Shown one piece after another: positions 17,073-26,678 of a stretch of 64,000 bases of DNA (position 1 is its first letter; every line of letters begins with the position of its first letter). Source of the stretch: Phenylobacterium sp. RIFCSPHIGHO2_01_FULL_69_31 (GTDB lineage: Bacteria; Pseudomonadota; Alphaproteobacteria; Caulobacterales; Caulobacteraceae). The notes under the pieces were generated by a model that made no database searches, had not been told where the DNA came from, and saw only the letters and a program-made list of their open reading frames with translations. The position numbers were made by a program, and so were the translations under genes. Where the stretch lies: the NCBI RefSeq assembly GCF_001824475.1, contig NZ_MHXN01000046.1:44947-108946 (forward strand). The letters run 5' to 3'.

Positions 17073-18873
17073 CCACCTCCCGCCTCATCCGCCCCGCGCG
17101 GCCGAGGCCCTCCTCCTCCAGCGCGACGATCCGGCGGTCCGGCCGTCCGGCCGCGTGCGCAGGTTCCTGTCCTACTACCGGCCCCATCTGCCTCTGCTGG
17201 CGGCCGATGTCGGCTGCGCCCTGCTCGTCTCCCTGACGGCGCTGGTCCTGCCGCTCTGCGCCCGAAGCGTCACCCAGCGCCTGCAGGACGGCGCGCTCCC
17301 CGACCTCGCTCCCATCTACGCCATGGGCGGCGTCATGCTGGCGCTGTTGGCAGTGCAGACCGCCAGCTTCCTGTTCGTGGACTACAAGGGCCACGTCATG
17401 GGCGCGCGGATGGAAGGGGCCTTGCGGCGCGAGCTGTTCGAGCACTGCCAGAAGCTGTCGTTCAGCTTCTACGACCGCCAGCGGGTCGGCCAGCTCATGA
17501 GCCGGATCACCCACGACCTGTCGTCGCTAGGCGAGCTCTACCACCACGGGCCGGAGGATCTGGCCATCGCCGGCCTGAAGTTGGTGGGGGTGACAGCGAT
17601 CCTCGCCTGGCTGGACGGGCCGCTGGCCCTGCTGGTGGTGGGCCTGATGCCGCTCGCGGCGCTGTACGCCCTGCATTTCAACCGGCGGATGGGCGCCGCG
17701 CTCAAGCTCAGCCGCCAGCGGATCGGCGAGATCAACGCGCGGGTCGAGGACTCGCTGGCGGGAATCCGTGTGGTCAAGTCCTTCGCCAACGAGGACCTTG
17801 AGACGCGACGCTTCGATGTCGAGAACAACCGGTTCCTGGAGAGCCGGCGGGTGGGTTATCTCAGCGAGGCCTTCTTCTCGGCCGGCACGGCCACTTTCGC
17901 CCAGCTTCTGACGGTCCTGGTCATTGTTTTGGGCGGCATCCGCGTGGTCCAGGGCGGCCTGGACGTGGCGGGCATGGTCACCTTCCTGCTCTGCGTGGCT
18001 GTGCTGGTCGACCCGATCCAGCGCCTCGCCAACTTCGCGCGTCTCTGGCAGCAGGGCTGGACCGGGTTCGAGCGAGTGATGGAGATCCTGGAGACCCGGC
18101 CGGACGTCCGCGACCGCCCCGGCGCGCGCGACCTGCCCCGGCCGCGCGGCGCCATCGCCTTCCGCGACGTGGGTTTCGGCTACGAGGGCGCAGGTCCGGT
18201 GTTCCGGAACCTCTCGCTCGATATCCGGGCCGGCGAGTTCGTGGCCCTGGTCGGCGCCTCCGGGGTGGGCAAGAGCACGCTGTGCGCCCTCGTCCCGCGC
18301 TTCTACGACGTGGCCGACGGGCGGATCCTGGTGGACGGTACGGACGTGCGCGACGTCACCGTCGCCTCCCTGCGCCGGCACATCGGGATCGTACAGCAAG
18401 ACGTCTACCTGTTTGCCGGAACGGTGGCCGACAACCTTCGCTACGGCCGCCCCGAGGCCTCGGACGCGGAGGTGGCAGCCGCGGCCAAGGCGGCCAACGC
18501 CCACGACTTCATCCTGGCGCTGCCGCAAGGCTACGACACCGATATCGGCCAGCGGGGCGTCAAGCTCTCAGGCGGCCAGAAGCAGCGGCTGACCATCGCC
18601 CGGGCCTTCCTGAAGGACCCGCCGATCCTGATCTTCGACGAGGCCACCAGCGCCCTGGACAACGAGAGTGAGCGGGCCGTCCAGGACGCCCTGTTCGCCC
18701 TCAGCCGCCACCGGACGACGCTGGTGATCGCCCACCGGCTCTCCACCGTGCGCCATGCCGACCGCATCCTGGTGCTGACCCCGGCCGGGATCGCCGAGGA
18801 AGGCACGCACGAGCAGCTCGTGGCCGCCGGCGGCGTCTATGCCGGGCTCTACCGGATGCAGGCCAGCATCTGA
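17023..18873 (+). CDS. ABC transporter, fused permease and ATPase (exporter type)
   Basis: Half-transporter of 616 residues that would dimerise in the inner membrane. A hydrophilic N-terminal ~45 residues is followed by six spans (about 55-330) and the ATPase domain. That domain has Walker A GASGVGKST near 412, Q-loop IVQQDVYLF, signature LSGGQKQR near 516, Walker B ILIFDEATS near 536 and IAHRLST near 569. It belongs with MsbA/lipid A or multidrug exporters; the substrate cannot be assigned. The start is uncertain: ATG 17023 has a weak AGGA site, and a GTG at 17152 would begin VRRFLSYYRPHL nearer the first helix. Confidence 0.9.
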   Translation: MPTQTRRAPARSDADRSHLPPHPPRAAEALLLQRDDPAVRPSGRVRRFLSYYRPHLPLLAADVGCALLVSLTALVLPLCARSVTQRLQDGALPDLAPIYAMGGVMLALLAVQTASFLFVDYKGHVMGARMEGALRRELFEHCQKLSFSFYDRQRVGQLMSRITHDLSSLGELYHHGPEDLAIAGLKLVGVTAILAWLDGPLALLVVGLMPLAALYALHFNRRMGAALKLSRQRIGEINARVEDSLAGIRVVKSFANEDLETRRFDVENNRFLESRRVGYLSEAFFSAGTATFAQLLTVLVIVLGGIRVVQGGLDVAGMVTFLLCVAVLVDPIQRLANFARLWQQGWTGFERVMEILETRPDVRDRPGARDLPRPRGAIAFRDVGFGYEGAGPVFRNLSLDIRAGEFVALVGASGVGKSTLCALVPRFYDVADGRILVDGTDVRDVTVASLRRHIGIVQQDVYLFAGTVADNLRYGRPEASDAEVAAAAKAANAHDFILALPQGYDTDIGQRGVKLSGGQKQRLTIARAFLKDPPILIFDEATSALDNESERAVQDALFALSRHRTTLVIAHRLSTVRHADRILVLTPAGIAEEGTHEQLVAAGGVYAGLYRMQASI

Positions 18874-18957
18874 GGCGGGGTGGGCCGGGCCGCACGACGG
18901 TCTGGCCCGCCTCCATCGCCCGACGTACATAGCGACCGCAGAATCAGGAGCCTTTCC

Positions 18958-19788
18958 ATGTCCCCGAGCCCTTGGGTCCACCACCGCAACGCCAGCGTCG
19001 CCGACGACATCGACTTCGAGATCAAGGGCCAGGAACTGCAGTTCGTGGAAATCGAACTGGACCCGGGCGAAAGCGCTGTGGCCGAGGCCGGCGCCCTGGT
19101 CTGGAAGGACGCGGCGGTGGGCATGACCACCGTGTTCGGCGACGGCTCCGGGGGCGCCGACGGCGGCTTCATGGGCAAGCTGCTGGGGGCCGGCAAGCGC
19201 CTGGTCACCGGCGAGAGCCTGTTCACCACCGTCTTCACCCACAACGGCTCTGGCAAGGCGCGGGTGGCCTTCGCCTCGCCGACCCCCGGCGCGATCCTGC
19301 CGCTGAACCTGGGCGAGCTGGGCGGGCGGCTGATCTGCCAGAAGGACAGCTTCCTCGCCGCCGCCCGCGGCGTCTCCATCGGCATCGAGTTCCAGCGCCG
19401 CATGATGACCGGCCTGTTCGGCGGCGAGGGCTTCATCATGCAGAAGCTGGAGGGCGACGGCTGGGTGTTCGTCCAGATGGGCGGCACCGTGGTGGAGCGC
19501 GAACTGAAGCCCGGCGAGGAACTGCACGTCGACACCGGCTGCCTGGCCGCCTACACGCCCGGCGTCGACTTCGACCTGGTCATGGCCGGCGGCGTGAAGA
19601 GCGTCTTCTTCGGCGGCGAGGGCCTGTTCTTCGCCCGTCTGCGCGGCCCGGGTAAGGTCTGGATCCAGTCCCTGCCCTTCTCCCGCCTCGCCGGCCGCAT
19701 GCTGGCGGCCGCCGGCGGAACCGGCCAGAACCGCGGCGAAGGCTCGATCCTCGGCGGCCTCGGCGACCTCATCGGCGGCAACAACTAG
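18958..19788 (+). CDS. AIM24/TIGR00266 family protein
   Basis: A 276-residue protein of the AIM24 beta-sandwich family. Characteristic segments are QFVEIELDPGESAVAEAGALVWKD-like at residues 25-48, ending near MTTVFGD, then a glycine-rich insert, LICQKDSFLAA and VDTGCLAAYTPGVDFDL, and a glycine-rich C-terminus. Bacterial members have no settled function; the yeast namesake affects inner mitochondrial membrane organisation. ATG 18958 follows CAGGAG and gives the conserved start. It stands alone between the exporter and ychF. Confidence 0.88.
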   Translation: MSPSPWVHHRNASVADDIDFEIKGQELQFVEIELDPGESAVAEAGALVWKDAAVGMTTVFGDGSGGADGGFMGKLLGAGKRLVTGESLFTTVFTHNGSGKARVAFASPTPGAILPLNLGELGGRLICQKDSFLAAARGVSIGIEFQRRMMTGLFGGEGFIMQKLEGDGWVFVQMGGTVVERELKPGEELHVDTGCLAAYTPGVDFDLVMAGGVKSVFFGGEGLFFARLRGPGKVWIQSLPFSRLAGRMLAAAGGTGQNRGEGSILGGLGDLIGGNN

Positions 19789-19874
19789 GCCGCCGGAGGC
19801 GGTCGACACCGCTTCGCCTCGCGGGTCGTCCATGCTAGGTGCGGCGCCTTCTATCCAAGGAACCGCACCGACCC

Positions 19875-20972
19875 ATGGCCCTGAAAGTCGCCATCGTCGG
19901 CCTGCCCAATGTGGGCAAGTCGACCCTGTTCAACGCCCTGACCCAGACCGCCTCGGCCCAGGCCGCGAACTATCCGTTCTGCACCATCGAGCCGAACACC
20001 GGCGACGTGGCGGTGCCCGAGCCGCGCCTTGAGGCGCTGGCCGCCGTCATCCCGTCCAAGGAGATCATCCCGGCGCGGATCAACTTCGTGGACATCGCCG
20101 GCCTGGTGCGGGGCGCTTCGAAGGGCGAGGGCCTGGGCAACCAGTTCCTGGCCAACATCCGCGATTGTGACGCCGTAGCCTTCGTCGCCCGCTGTTTCAT
20201 CGACGACGACATCACCCACGTGGAGGGCAAGGTCGATCCGCTGGCCGACCTGGAGACCATCGAGACCGAGCTGATGCTGGCCGACCTCGAGAGCCTGGAG
20301 AAGCGCGTCGTCAACCTGGAGAAGCGCGCCAAGACGGGCGACAAGGAGAGCGCCCAGACCCTGCGCCTGGTCCAGTTGGCCCTGACGGAGCTCAACGCCG
20401 GCCGCCCGGCCCGCAAGGCCGAGGTGTCGGCCGAGGACGAGAAGGCATGGCGGATGCTGCAGCTCCTCACCTCCAAGCCAGCGCTCTATGTTTCCAACGT
20501 GGACGAGGCCTCGGCCGCCACCGGCAACGACCTGTCGAAGGCCGTGGCCGAACGCGCCAAGCGGGACGGCGCCGACCATGTGGTGATCTCGGCCCAGATC
20601 GAGAGCGAGATCGCCATGCTGGACCCGGCCGAGCGGGCCGAGTTCCTGGAGACCCTGGGCCTCACCGAGCCCGGCCTGAACAAGCTGATCCGCGAGGCCT
20701 ATCACCTGCTGGGCCTGCAGACCTATTTCACGGTCGGGCCCAAGGAAGCCCGCGCCTGGCAGATCCACAAGGGCGATACGGCCCCTCAGGCGGCCGGGGT
20801 GATCCACACCGACTTCGAGAAGGGCTTCATCCGGGCCGAGACCATCGCCTACGAGGACTATATCAAGTTCAAGGGCGAGGCTGGCGCGCGCGAAGCGGGC
20901 AAGTTCCGCCAGGAGGGCAAGGAGTACGTGGTTCAGGACGGCGACGTCATGAACTTCCGCTTCAACGTCTAG
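19875..20972 (+). CDS. ychF: redox-regulated ATPase YchF/Ola1
   Basis: Universally conserved Obg-related ATPase of 365 residues, ribosome-associated. P-loop GLPNVGKST (residues 9-17), switch region DIAGLVRGASKGEGLGNQFL, and YVSNVDE in place of the GTPase NKxD motif, which explains ATP preference in this family. A helical domain (about 130-200) and a C-terminal TGS domain (about 280-365) complete it. ATG 19875 gives the standard ALKVAIVG start; a frame-open upstream ATG at 19839 lacks a good site. Confidence 0.96.
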   Translation: MALKVAIVGLPNVGKSTLFNALTQTASAQAANYPFCTIEPNTGDVAVPEPRLEALAAVIPSKEIIPARINFVDIAGLVRGASKGEGLGNQFLANIRDCDAVAFVARCFIDDDITHVEGKVDPLADLETIETELMLADLESLEKRVVNLEKRAKTGDKESAQTLRLVQLALTELNAGRPARKAEVSAEDEKAWRMLQLLTSKPALYVSNVDEASAATGNDLSKAVAERAKRDGADHVVISAQIESEIAMLDPAERAEFLETLGLTEPGLNKLIREAYHLLGLQTYFTVGPKEARAWQIHKGDTAPQAAGVIHTDFEKGFIRAETIAYEDYIKFKGEAGAREAGKFRQEGKEYVVQDGDVMNFRFNV

Positions 20973-20993
20973 GTCAGCATCGGGAGGGCGAGC

Positions 20994-21665
20994 ATGGGTG
21001 AGACGATCAAGATCGCAGGGGCCGACGGCTTCGAGTTCAGCGCCTACCATGAGCCCGCCTTCACGCCGCACAAGGGCGGCGTGATCGTGCTGCAGGAGAT
21101 CTTCGGCATCGACCGGCACGTCCGCGCCGACGTCGAGCGCTGGGCCAAGATGGGCTACGAGGCCCTGGCGCCCTCGCTGTTCGACCGGCGCGAATGGGCC
21201 TTCACCGCCGACCACGACACCGAGGGCCTGCAGGCCGGCCTGACCCACGCCCGCGGCACGCCCCTGGAGCAGGCGCTGGGCGACATCGGCGCCTGCCGCG
21301 ACTTCCTGAACAAGCACGGCGGCAAGGTGCACGTGGTGGGCTACTGCTATGGCGGCTCGCTGGCCTGGCTGGCCGCCGCCAAGGTCGAGGGCCTGGCCGC
21401 CGCGTCGAGCTATTACGGCAGCATGGTGCAGGCGAATGCCGGCCTGAAGCCTTTGTGCCCGGTCATCGTCCACCTGGGACGCACCGATCCCGGCATCCCC
21501 GCAGACGACGTGGCCGCGGCGCTGGCCGCCGCCAATCCCGAGGTGCCGGTCTACATCTATGAAGGCGCGGGGCACGGGTTCAACAACGAAAGTCCCGAGC
21601 GCTACAACGCCGAGGCCGCGGACCTGGCCCGCCACCGGACGCTCGAGCTGTTCGACAAGGCCTGA
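20994..21665 (+). CDS. dienelactone hydrolase family protein (copy 1)
   Basis: Alpha/beta hydrolase of 223 residues with the dienelactone hydrolase triad Cys118 (GYCYGGS), Asp165 (GRTDPG) and His194 (GAGHGFNN). The family opens lactone or ester bonds in the cytoplasm; many members are general carboxymethylenebutenolidase-like enzymes with unknown substrates. GGGAGGG precedes the ATG. It lies 21 bases after ychF and three bases before a related gene. Confidence 0.9.
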   Translation: MGETIKIAGADGFEFSAYHEPAFTPHKGGVIVLQEIFGIDRHVRADVERWAKMGYEALAPSLFDRREWAFTADHDTEGLQAGLTHARGTPLEQALGDIGACRDFLNKHGGKVHVVGYCYGGSLAWLAAAKVEGLAAASSYYGSMVQANAGLKPLCPVIVHLGRTDPGIPADDVAAALAAANPEVPVYIYEGAGHGFNNESPERYNAEAADLARHRTLELFDKA

Positions 21666-21668
21666 GGC

Positions 21669-22352
21669 GTGGGCGAGGTCGTCCAGCTCAGGAGCGCCCG
21701 CGACGGTTTCGCCTTCGACGCCTACCGCGCCGCACCAAGTGACGCCCGGCGGGGAGGCCTGGTGATCTGCCACGCCATCTGGGGGGTGACGCCGCACCTG
21801 CGCGATCTGGCCGACGGCTTCGCCGAGGATGGCTACGAGGTGCTGGTCCCCAGCCTGTTCGATCGCTTCCAGAAGGGCTTCGCGGAGCGGGACACCGACC
21901 CGGCCCTGTTCCAGCGCCAGGACGGCTTCGCCCGAGCCACCCACTGGGGCGCCGACGTCCTGGACGGGGTGCAGGCGGCGATCAACGCGCTGTCGCCGCC
22001 GGTATTCCTGCTCGGCTTCTGCTTCGGCGGGACGACCGCCTGGGTGGCGGCCTCGCGCTGCGCCGGGCTCTCGGCGGTGGCGTGCTACTATGGCGGCCAG
22101 ATTACGGACTATCTGTCCGAGGCGCCGAAGGTCCCCACCGTCCTGCACCTGGGCAAATCGGACGAGCTGATCCCGCCGGCCGATGTGGACGCGATCCGCC
22201 AGGCGCACCCCGAGCTACCGGTCTATATGTACGACGCTGGCCATGCCTTCGTGGCCCCGAACGGCTTCCACGCCGACAGCGCGCGCCTTTCGCGCCTGCG
22301 CACCCTGGCCCTGTTCGCCCGCAACGGCGGCGGGCGCGGCGGCGAGGCCTAG
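21669..22352 (+). CDS. dienelactone hydrolase family protein (copy 2)
   Basis: A 227-residue paralogue of the preceding gene with the triad at nearly the same positions: Cys118 (GFCFGGT), Asp165 (GKSDELIP) and His192 (DAGHAF). GTG start three bases after the neighbour, so translation is coupled. The two share layout but differ in most surface residues, suggesting an old tandem duplication with divergent substrates. It converges with the next gene, sharing CTAG at 22349-22352. Confidence 0.88.
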   Translation: MGEVVQLRSARDGFAFDAYRAAPSDARRGGLVICHAIWGVTPHLRDLADGFAEDGYEVLVPSLFDRFQKGFAERDTDPALFQRQDGFARATHWGADVLDGVQAAINALSPPVFLLGFCFGGTTAWVAASRCAGLSAVACYYGGQITDYLSEAPKVPTVLHLGKSDELIPPADVDAIRQAHPELPVYMYDAGHAFVAPNGFHADSARLSRLRTLALFARNGGGRGGEA

Positions 22353-22816
22353 AGTTCGATTTGCTTCCTGACGTCGGGGTGCTTCTCCAGCACCCGAACC
22401 AGCGCCGCCTGGGCCGCCAGGATGCCGATGCCCGCGGCATAGCCGGAGAAGACGCCCGCGGGGTAACGGCCACCGTTCGCCGCGTTGGAGATCTGCCAGT
22501 AGATCAGCCCAGCCGCCCCGCCCAGCAGGGCGACGCCGTAGAGGATCGAGCGCAGGTTCTGTCCAAACCCGGCCTGGAAGCTCATCCAGACATAGCGGGT
22601 CAGCGGCCGCCGCACGGGGCCGATCAGCAGGGGCAGGGTGAACGATAGGCTGAGGAAGACCGCCGGCCAGATCAGGGTCCGCTGGACGATCAGCTCGCTC
22701 CCGCCGGGCAGGCGCCCGAACGCGTGTGCGACGGCGCCGGCGTAGATCAGCGCCGCCGTGGCGACGGTGAGGTCCTGGGTGCGCTTGAAGCTCCGCCAAG
22801 CGGGCGTGTGGGGCAT
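22349..22816 (-). CDS. four-span membrane protein of unknown function
   Basis: A 155-residue integral membrane protein with hydrophobic segments near residues 17-35, 48-68, 92-110 and 122-143 and a charged C-terminus (RVLEKHPDVRKQIEL). No known family recognised. It runs opposite to the hydrolases and ends inside their shared CTAG. Divergent from the retropepsin-like gene, with about 62 bases between the starts for both promoters. Confidence 0.75.
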   Translation of the reverse strand: MPHTPAWRSFKRTQDLTVATAALIYAGAVAHAFGRLPGGSELIVQRTLIWPAVFLSLSFTLPLLIGPVRRPLTRYVWMSFQAGFGQNLRSILYGVALLGGAAGLIYWQISNAANGGRYPAGVFSGYAAGIGILAAQAALVRVLEKHPDVRKQIEL

Positions 22817-22878
22817 TTCTCCAATGTAGGCGGCAAGACGGGGCGGCGGTAAGGCGAAATCTCGCGCTATGGTCCGGC

Positions 22879-23676
22879 GTGCGCCGTTTGAGTCCCCGCC
22901 CCGCCTGCGCCCTCGCCCTGACGGTCGCAGTCACCGCCGCCGGCTCCGCCGAGGCCGGGGAGATCGCCTGCCGCTTCGAGCGAGGGGTCATTACCGCGCC
23001 GGCCAGCGTGGCCGGCATCCCGGGCGACTACATCATCGACACGGGCTCCGCCCAGACGATGCTGCACGAGACCAAGGCCCAGGCCGAGGGCATCGCCGAC
23101 ACCGACCTCACCGGCGACGTACGCCTCGCCGGCGTGAGCGTGAAGACGCTGCCGGTGAAGGTCGCCGATCTCGACGGGCGCACTTGGAACCTGCCGACGC
23201 CCAGCGCAGGCGTAATCGGCGCCGACGTCTTGAGAGGCTTCGTGGTGGACGTCGCCTACGCCCCCTGTCGCCTGCGCCTGTCGCGGCCCGGACGGGCGCC
23301 ACGGTTCGCGGGACGGGCGCTGCGCCTGGGCTGGGACCTGGGCCGCCCCACGGCGCAGGCTTCGGTGTCGGACGATGCGCGCGAGCTTTCCGGCCGCTTC
23401 GTGATCGCCACCGGCGGCGATGTGCCGGTCCGGCTGGCCGACGATCTCGCCGAGGCGCCGGACGCACCCAAGACGAAGGAGCTTTATCCGGCCGGCGTCT
23501 GGATGGCGCGCCTGCCGCAGATGCGCTTCGCCGGGGCGAGCGGGCGGGACGTGGCCGCGGGGCTTATGACTCCCGAAGGCGACGTGGCCGGCGTCATCGG
23601 AGGCCTGGTCCTGGCCCATTTCCGCCTGCGGTTCGATTTTCCCGCCGGCCGCCTGCTGGTCCAGCCGGTCCGATAG
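22879..23676 (+). CDS. exported retropepsin-like aspartic protease domain protein
   Basis: A 265-residue protein with a signal peptide (about 1-26, GSAEAGE). A single aspartyl-protease-type motif, YIIDTGSAQTML, lies near residues 53-64 and GVIGADVLRGFVVDV near 113. These match clan AA retropepsin-like proteins, which act as dimers. A second related beta half follows but without a second DTG, so catalysis would need dimerisation. GTG 22879 is the only suitable start before the signal peptide. Likely periplasmic; substrate unknown. Confidence 0.8.
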   Translation: MRRLSPRPACALALTVAVTAAGSAEAGEIACRFERGVITAPASVAGIPGDYIIDTGSAQTMLHETKAQAEGIADTDLTGDVRLAGVSVKTLPVKVADLDGRTWNLPTPSAGVIGADVLRGFVVDVAYAPCRLRLSRPGRAPRFAGRALRLGWDLGRPTAQASVSDDARELSGRFVIATGGDVPVRLADDLAEAPDAPKTKELYPAGVWMARLPQMRFAGASGRDVAAGLMTPEGDVAGVIGGLVLAHFRLRFDFPAGRLLVQPVR

Positions 23677-23679
23677 CGG

Positions 23680-23716
23680 CGCAAACGAAAGGGCCCCGGA
23701 TCGCTCCGGGGCCCTT
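23680..23716 (-). terminator. strong terminator of the petABC operon
   Basis: Perfect 12-bp stem AAGGGCCCCGGA / TCCGGGGCCCTT (23689-23700 with 23705-23716), tetraloop TCGC. On the minus strand it is followed by TTTCGTTTG, a classical tract for petC. On the plus strand the tail is poor, though the hairpin also lies 13 bases past the convergent gene. Confidence 0.8.
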
Positions 23717-23739
23717 GGAACTCTGCTTGTCGCCGCGCC

Positions 23740-24585
23740 TTAGTGGGCGACGTTCCGCCAGATCCGGCGGTAGCTGAAGTACAGCAGCACCGTGAAGATC
23801 AGCAGGTAGACCATGGCGCCCAAGCCGAACTGCTTGCGCTGCATCATCTTGGGCTCGGCGGCCCAGTAGAGGAACGCCGCCACATCCCGAGCCTGCTGGT
23901 CCACCGTCGACGGCTTGCCGTCGTCGAAGGTCACCTTGCCGTCCTCGAGGGGCGGCGGCATGGCGATGACGCCGCCGGGGGGCACCTTGTGGTGGTCGCC
24001 GGTCCAGGCGCTGGTCAGATCGCCCGACATCGAGACGTTGTAGTACTGGCCCGCGCTGACGGTCAGGCCGGCCGGCGTGGCGCGGTAGCCCGTCAGGAGC
24101 GAGTAGAGATAGTCCGGACCGCCCGTCCGCCCCTTGGCGATCACCGAGAGGTCCGGCGGCATCGCGCCGCCGTTGGAGGCCTTGGCGGCCGCCTCGTTCG
24201 GGAACGGCGACGGGAACCGGTCGGCCGGGGTCGCCGGGCGCTGGATCGCGTCCCCCGTATCGGAGTCGATATCGTTGACCTGGATGTCCTTGGCCAGCGA
24301 CTTCACATACGGGTTGTCGTTCGGGTTCTTGTACTTCGGGTCGTAGAACGGGCCGCCGGGCTCACCCAGGTTGCGGAACGACAGCATGCTCATCGCATGG
24401 CAGGCGGCGCAAACCTCGCGGTAAACCTTGTAGCCCCGCTGGAGCTGGGCGGTGTCGAACTTGCCGAACGGGCCGTCGAACGACCAGGCGACCGTCTTCA
24501 GCACCGGCGTGGGGTGGGCGGCGAGCGCGGGGCTTCCAAGGAAGGCAAGCCCCAGCGCCGCGAGCGCGATACCTTTGCGCAGCAT
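23740..24585 (-). CDS. petC: cytochrome c1 of the bc1 complex
   Basis: Membrane-anchored haem c subunit of ubiquinol-cytochrome c reductase that passes electrons from the Rieske centre to soluble cytochrome c. The 281-residue protein has a signal peptide (1-22, SPALAAHP), the haem site VCAACHAMSMLSFRNLGEPG near residue 57, and a C-terminal membrane helix near 253-272 (AMVYLLIFTVLLYFSYRR). It is the last gene of petABC, 8 bases after petB, with a strong terminator downstream. Confidence 0.96.
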   Translation of the reverse strand: MLRKGIALAALGLAFLGSPALAAHPTPVLKTVAWSFDGPFGKFDTAQLQRGYKVYREVCAACHAMSMLSFRNLGEPGGPFYDPKYKNPNDNPYVKSLAKDIQVNDIDSDTGDAIQRPATPADRFPSPFPNEAAAKASNGGAMPPDLSVIAKGRTGGPDYLYSLLTGYRATPAGLTVSAGQYYNVSMSGDLTSAWTGDHHKVPPGGVIAMPPPLEDGKVTFDDGKPSTVDQQARDVAAFLYWAAEPKMMQRKQFGLGAMVYLLIFTVLLYFSYRRIWRNVAH

Positions 24586-24593
24586 CTTCAGGC

Positions 24594-25913
24594 TCAGCCC
24601 CTCTTTTCAGGCGACGCCGTGGCGCCCGCAGGCGTCGTGGCGGGATGCGACAGGACAGGTTCCGAGATCGATTCCGGCACCGGCAGCGGCTTTTCCGTCA
24701 GGCCGAGGACCGGGAGGATGATCCAGAAGTAGGCGAAGAAGTAGAGCGTGGCCACGCGGCTCAGCCAGACGAAGCTGTTGATGTCCGCATCCAGCAGGAT
24801 CAGGCCGCTGGGCTGGGCGATCACCGGATCGTCCGGCAGCTGACCACCGCAGTAGCCGAGGACCAGGGCCGCCAGGATGAAGATCCAGAAGTACAGCTTG
24901 GCCTGCGGGCGATAGCGCATCGAGCGCACCTTGGACGTGTCCAGCCAGGGCAGGACGAACAGGGTGGCGATGGCGCCGAACATCAGCAGCACGCCGCCCA
25001 GCTTGTCCGGCACCGCGCGGAGGATCGCGTAGAACGGCAGGAAGTACCATTCGGGCACGATGTGCGCGGGCGTCACCAGCGGGTTGGCCGGGATGTAGTT
25101 GTCGGCGTGGCCCAGGACGTTCGGGTTGTAGAACACGAAGCTGGCGTACAGCAGCAGGAAGACCCCGATCGCGAAGCCATCCTTCACCGTGTAGTACGGG
25201 TGGAAGGGGACGGTGTCGTTCTCGGACTTCACGTTCACGCCGGTCGGGTTGTTGTTCCCCGGCACGTGCAGCGCCCAGATGTGCAGGACCACGAGGCCCG
25301 CGATCACGAAGGGCAGCAGGTAGTGCAGCGAGAAGAAGCGGTTCAGCGTCGGGTTGTCCACCGCGAAGCCGCCCCACAGCCAGGTGGTGATCGGCGTGCC
25401 GATGATCGGCAAGGCCCCGAACAGGTTGGTGATCACCACGGCGCCGTGGAAGCTCATCTGGCCCCAGGGCAGCACGTAGCCGATGAAGGCCGTGGCCATC
25501 ATAGCGAGGTAGATCAGGCAACCCAGGATCCACAGCACCTCCCGCGGCGCCTTGTAGGAGCCGTAGTAGAGGTTGCGGATCATGTGGATGTAGACCGCCA
25601 GGAAGAACATCGAGGCGCCGTTGGCGTGCATGTAGCGGATCAGCCAACCGTAGTTGACGTCGCGCATGATGCGTTCGACCGAGGCGAAGGCGTAGTCCAC
25701 GTGCGGCACGTAGTGCATGGCCAGGACGATGCCCGTGACCAGCTGGATGCCCAGCATGAGCGCCAGGATGCCGCCGAAGGTCCACCAGTAGTTCAGGTTC
25801 TTCGGGGTCGGGAAGCTGATGGCCGTGTCGTAGGCGAAGCGCACGATCGGCAGCCGGGTGTCGAGCCAGCGCTCGATGCCGGTCTTCGGCTCGTAGGTGG
25901 AATGTCCGCTCAT
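24594..25913 (-). CDS. petB: cytochrome b of the bc1 complex
   Basis: Core eight-span subunit of 439 residues carrying both b haems and the two quinone sites. Two histidine pairs spaced 14 apart are visible (RYMHANGASMFFLAVYIH and SLHYLLPFVIAGLVVLH), as are GYVLPWGQMS and the Qo-site PEWY motif (VPEWYFLPFYAILRAVPDK). A proline-rich C-terminal tail extends past the last helix. It lies five bases after petA and eight before petC, so the operon is petA-petB-petC. Confidence 0.97.
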   Translation of the reverse strand: MSGHSTYEPKTGIERWLDTRLPIVRFAYDTAISFPTPKNLNYWWTFGGILALMLGIQLVTGIVLAMHYVPHVDYAFASVERIMRDVNYGWLIRYMHANGASMFFLAVYIHMIRNLYYGSYKAPREVLWILGCLIYLAMMATAFIGYVLPWGQMSFHGAVVITNLFGALPIIGTPITTWLWGGFAVDNPTLNRFFSLHYLLPFVIAGLVVLHIWALHVPGNNNPTGVNVKSENDTVPFHPYYTVKDGFAIGVFLLLYASFVFYNPNVLGHADNYIPANPLVTPAHIVPEWYFLPFYAILRAVPDKLGGVLLMFGAIATLFVLPWLDTSKVRSMRYRPQAKLYFWIFILAALVLGYCGGQLPDDPVIAQPSGLILLDADINSFVWLSRVATLYFFAYFWIILPVLGLTEKPLPVPESISEPVLSHPATTPAGATASPEKRG

Positions 25914-25918
25914 CGGGT

Positions 25919-26473
25919 TCAGCCCACCTTGATCTTGGTGTCGGACAGGAAGGCGTAGGTCGGCACTTCCAGATTCTTCGGCGCGGGACCCTTACGGATG
26001 CGGCCGGAGGTGTCGTAGTGCGAGCCGTGGCAGGGGCAGAACCAGCCGCCGTAGTCGCCGCCACCCACCGTGGGCACGCAGCCCAGGTGCGTGCAGGTGC
26101 CGACCAGCACCAGCCACTCGGCCTTGCCGGGCTTGTGGCGCTCTTCGTCGGTCTGCGGATCGCGCAGCGCGGCATTGTCGTCCTTGACGGCCGCGGCGAT
26201 CTGTTCCGGCGTGCGGTTGCGCACGAACAGCGGCTTGCCACGCCACTTCACGACCACCTGCTGGCCGGGCTCGACCTTGGTCAGGTCGAACTCGATCGAG
26301 GCGAGCGCCAGCGTGTCGCCGGCCGGGTTCATCTGGTCGACCAGCGGCCAGACGACAGCCAAGGCGGCGCCGGCTGCGGCCGCGCCAGCGGCGATATGGA
26401 TGAAGTCGCGACGGCTCGGGTCTGCGCCCGGAGCGTGCGGGTCGGGAGTTGCGCCCACGACGGTGTCGGCCAC
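25919..26473 (-). CDS. petA: Rieske iron-sulfur subunit of the bc1 complex
   Basis: The 184-residue protein has an N-terminal Tat-like segment (SRRDFIHIAAG) leading into a membrane anchor (about 24-50). The 2Fe-2S ligands lie in CTHLGCVP near residue 128 and CPCHGSHYD near 148. It is the first gene of petABC and starts at GTG 26473. Its promoter should lie in the 205-base divergent interval shared with trmL. Confidence 0.96.
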   Translation of the reverse strand: MADTVVGATPDPHAPGADPSRRDFIHIAAGAAAAGAALAVVWPLVDQMNPAGDTLALASIEFDLTKVEPGQQVVVKWRGKPLFVRNRTPEQIAAAVKDDNAALRDPQTDEERHKPGKAEWLVLVGTCTHLGCVPTVGGGDYGGWFCPCHGSHYDTSGRIRKGPAPKNLEVPTYAFLSDTKIKVG

Positions 26474-26678
26474 CTTGAAGCTACCCTTCGAATAGAGGCC
26501 CTCACGACGCGCCGGAGGACCTTTAAGCTTGCGGCCCGCGCCAGGCGTGCTGGAGGAGCCGGTTCCGAGAGCGGTCAGGGGCTGAGCACGTTACACGGAG
26601 GAATGCGAACGACCTGCCCGCCAACCCGCGATTCGTGCCCCTGCGCCCCGGCCACGCCCGATGGCGAGAGGCCTTAGA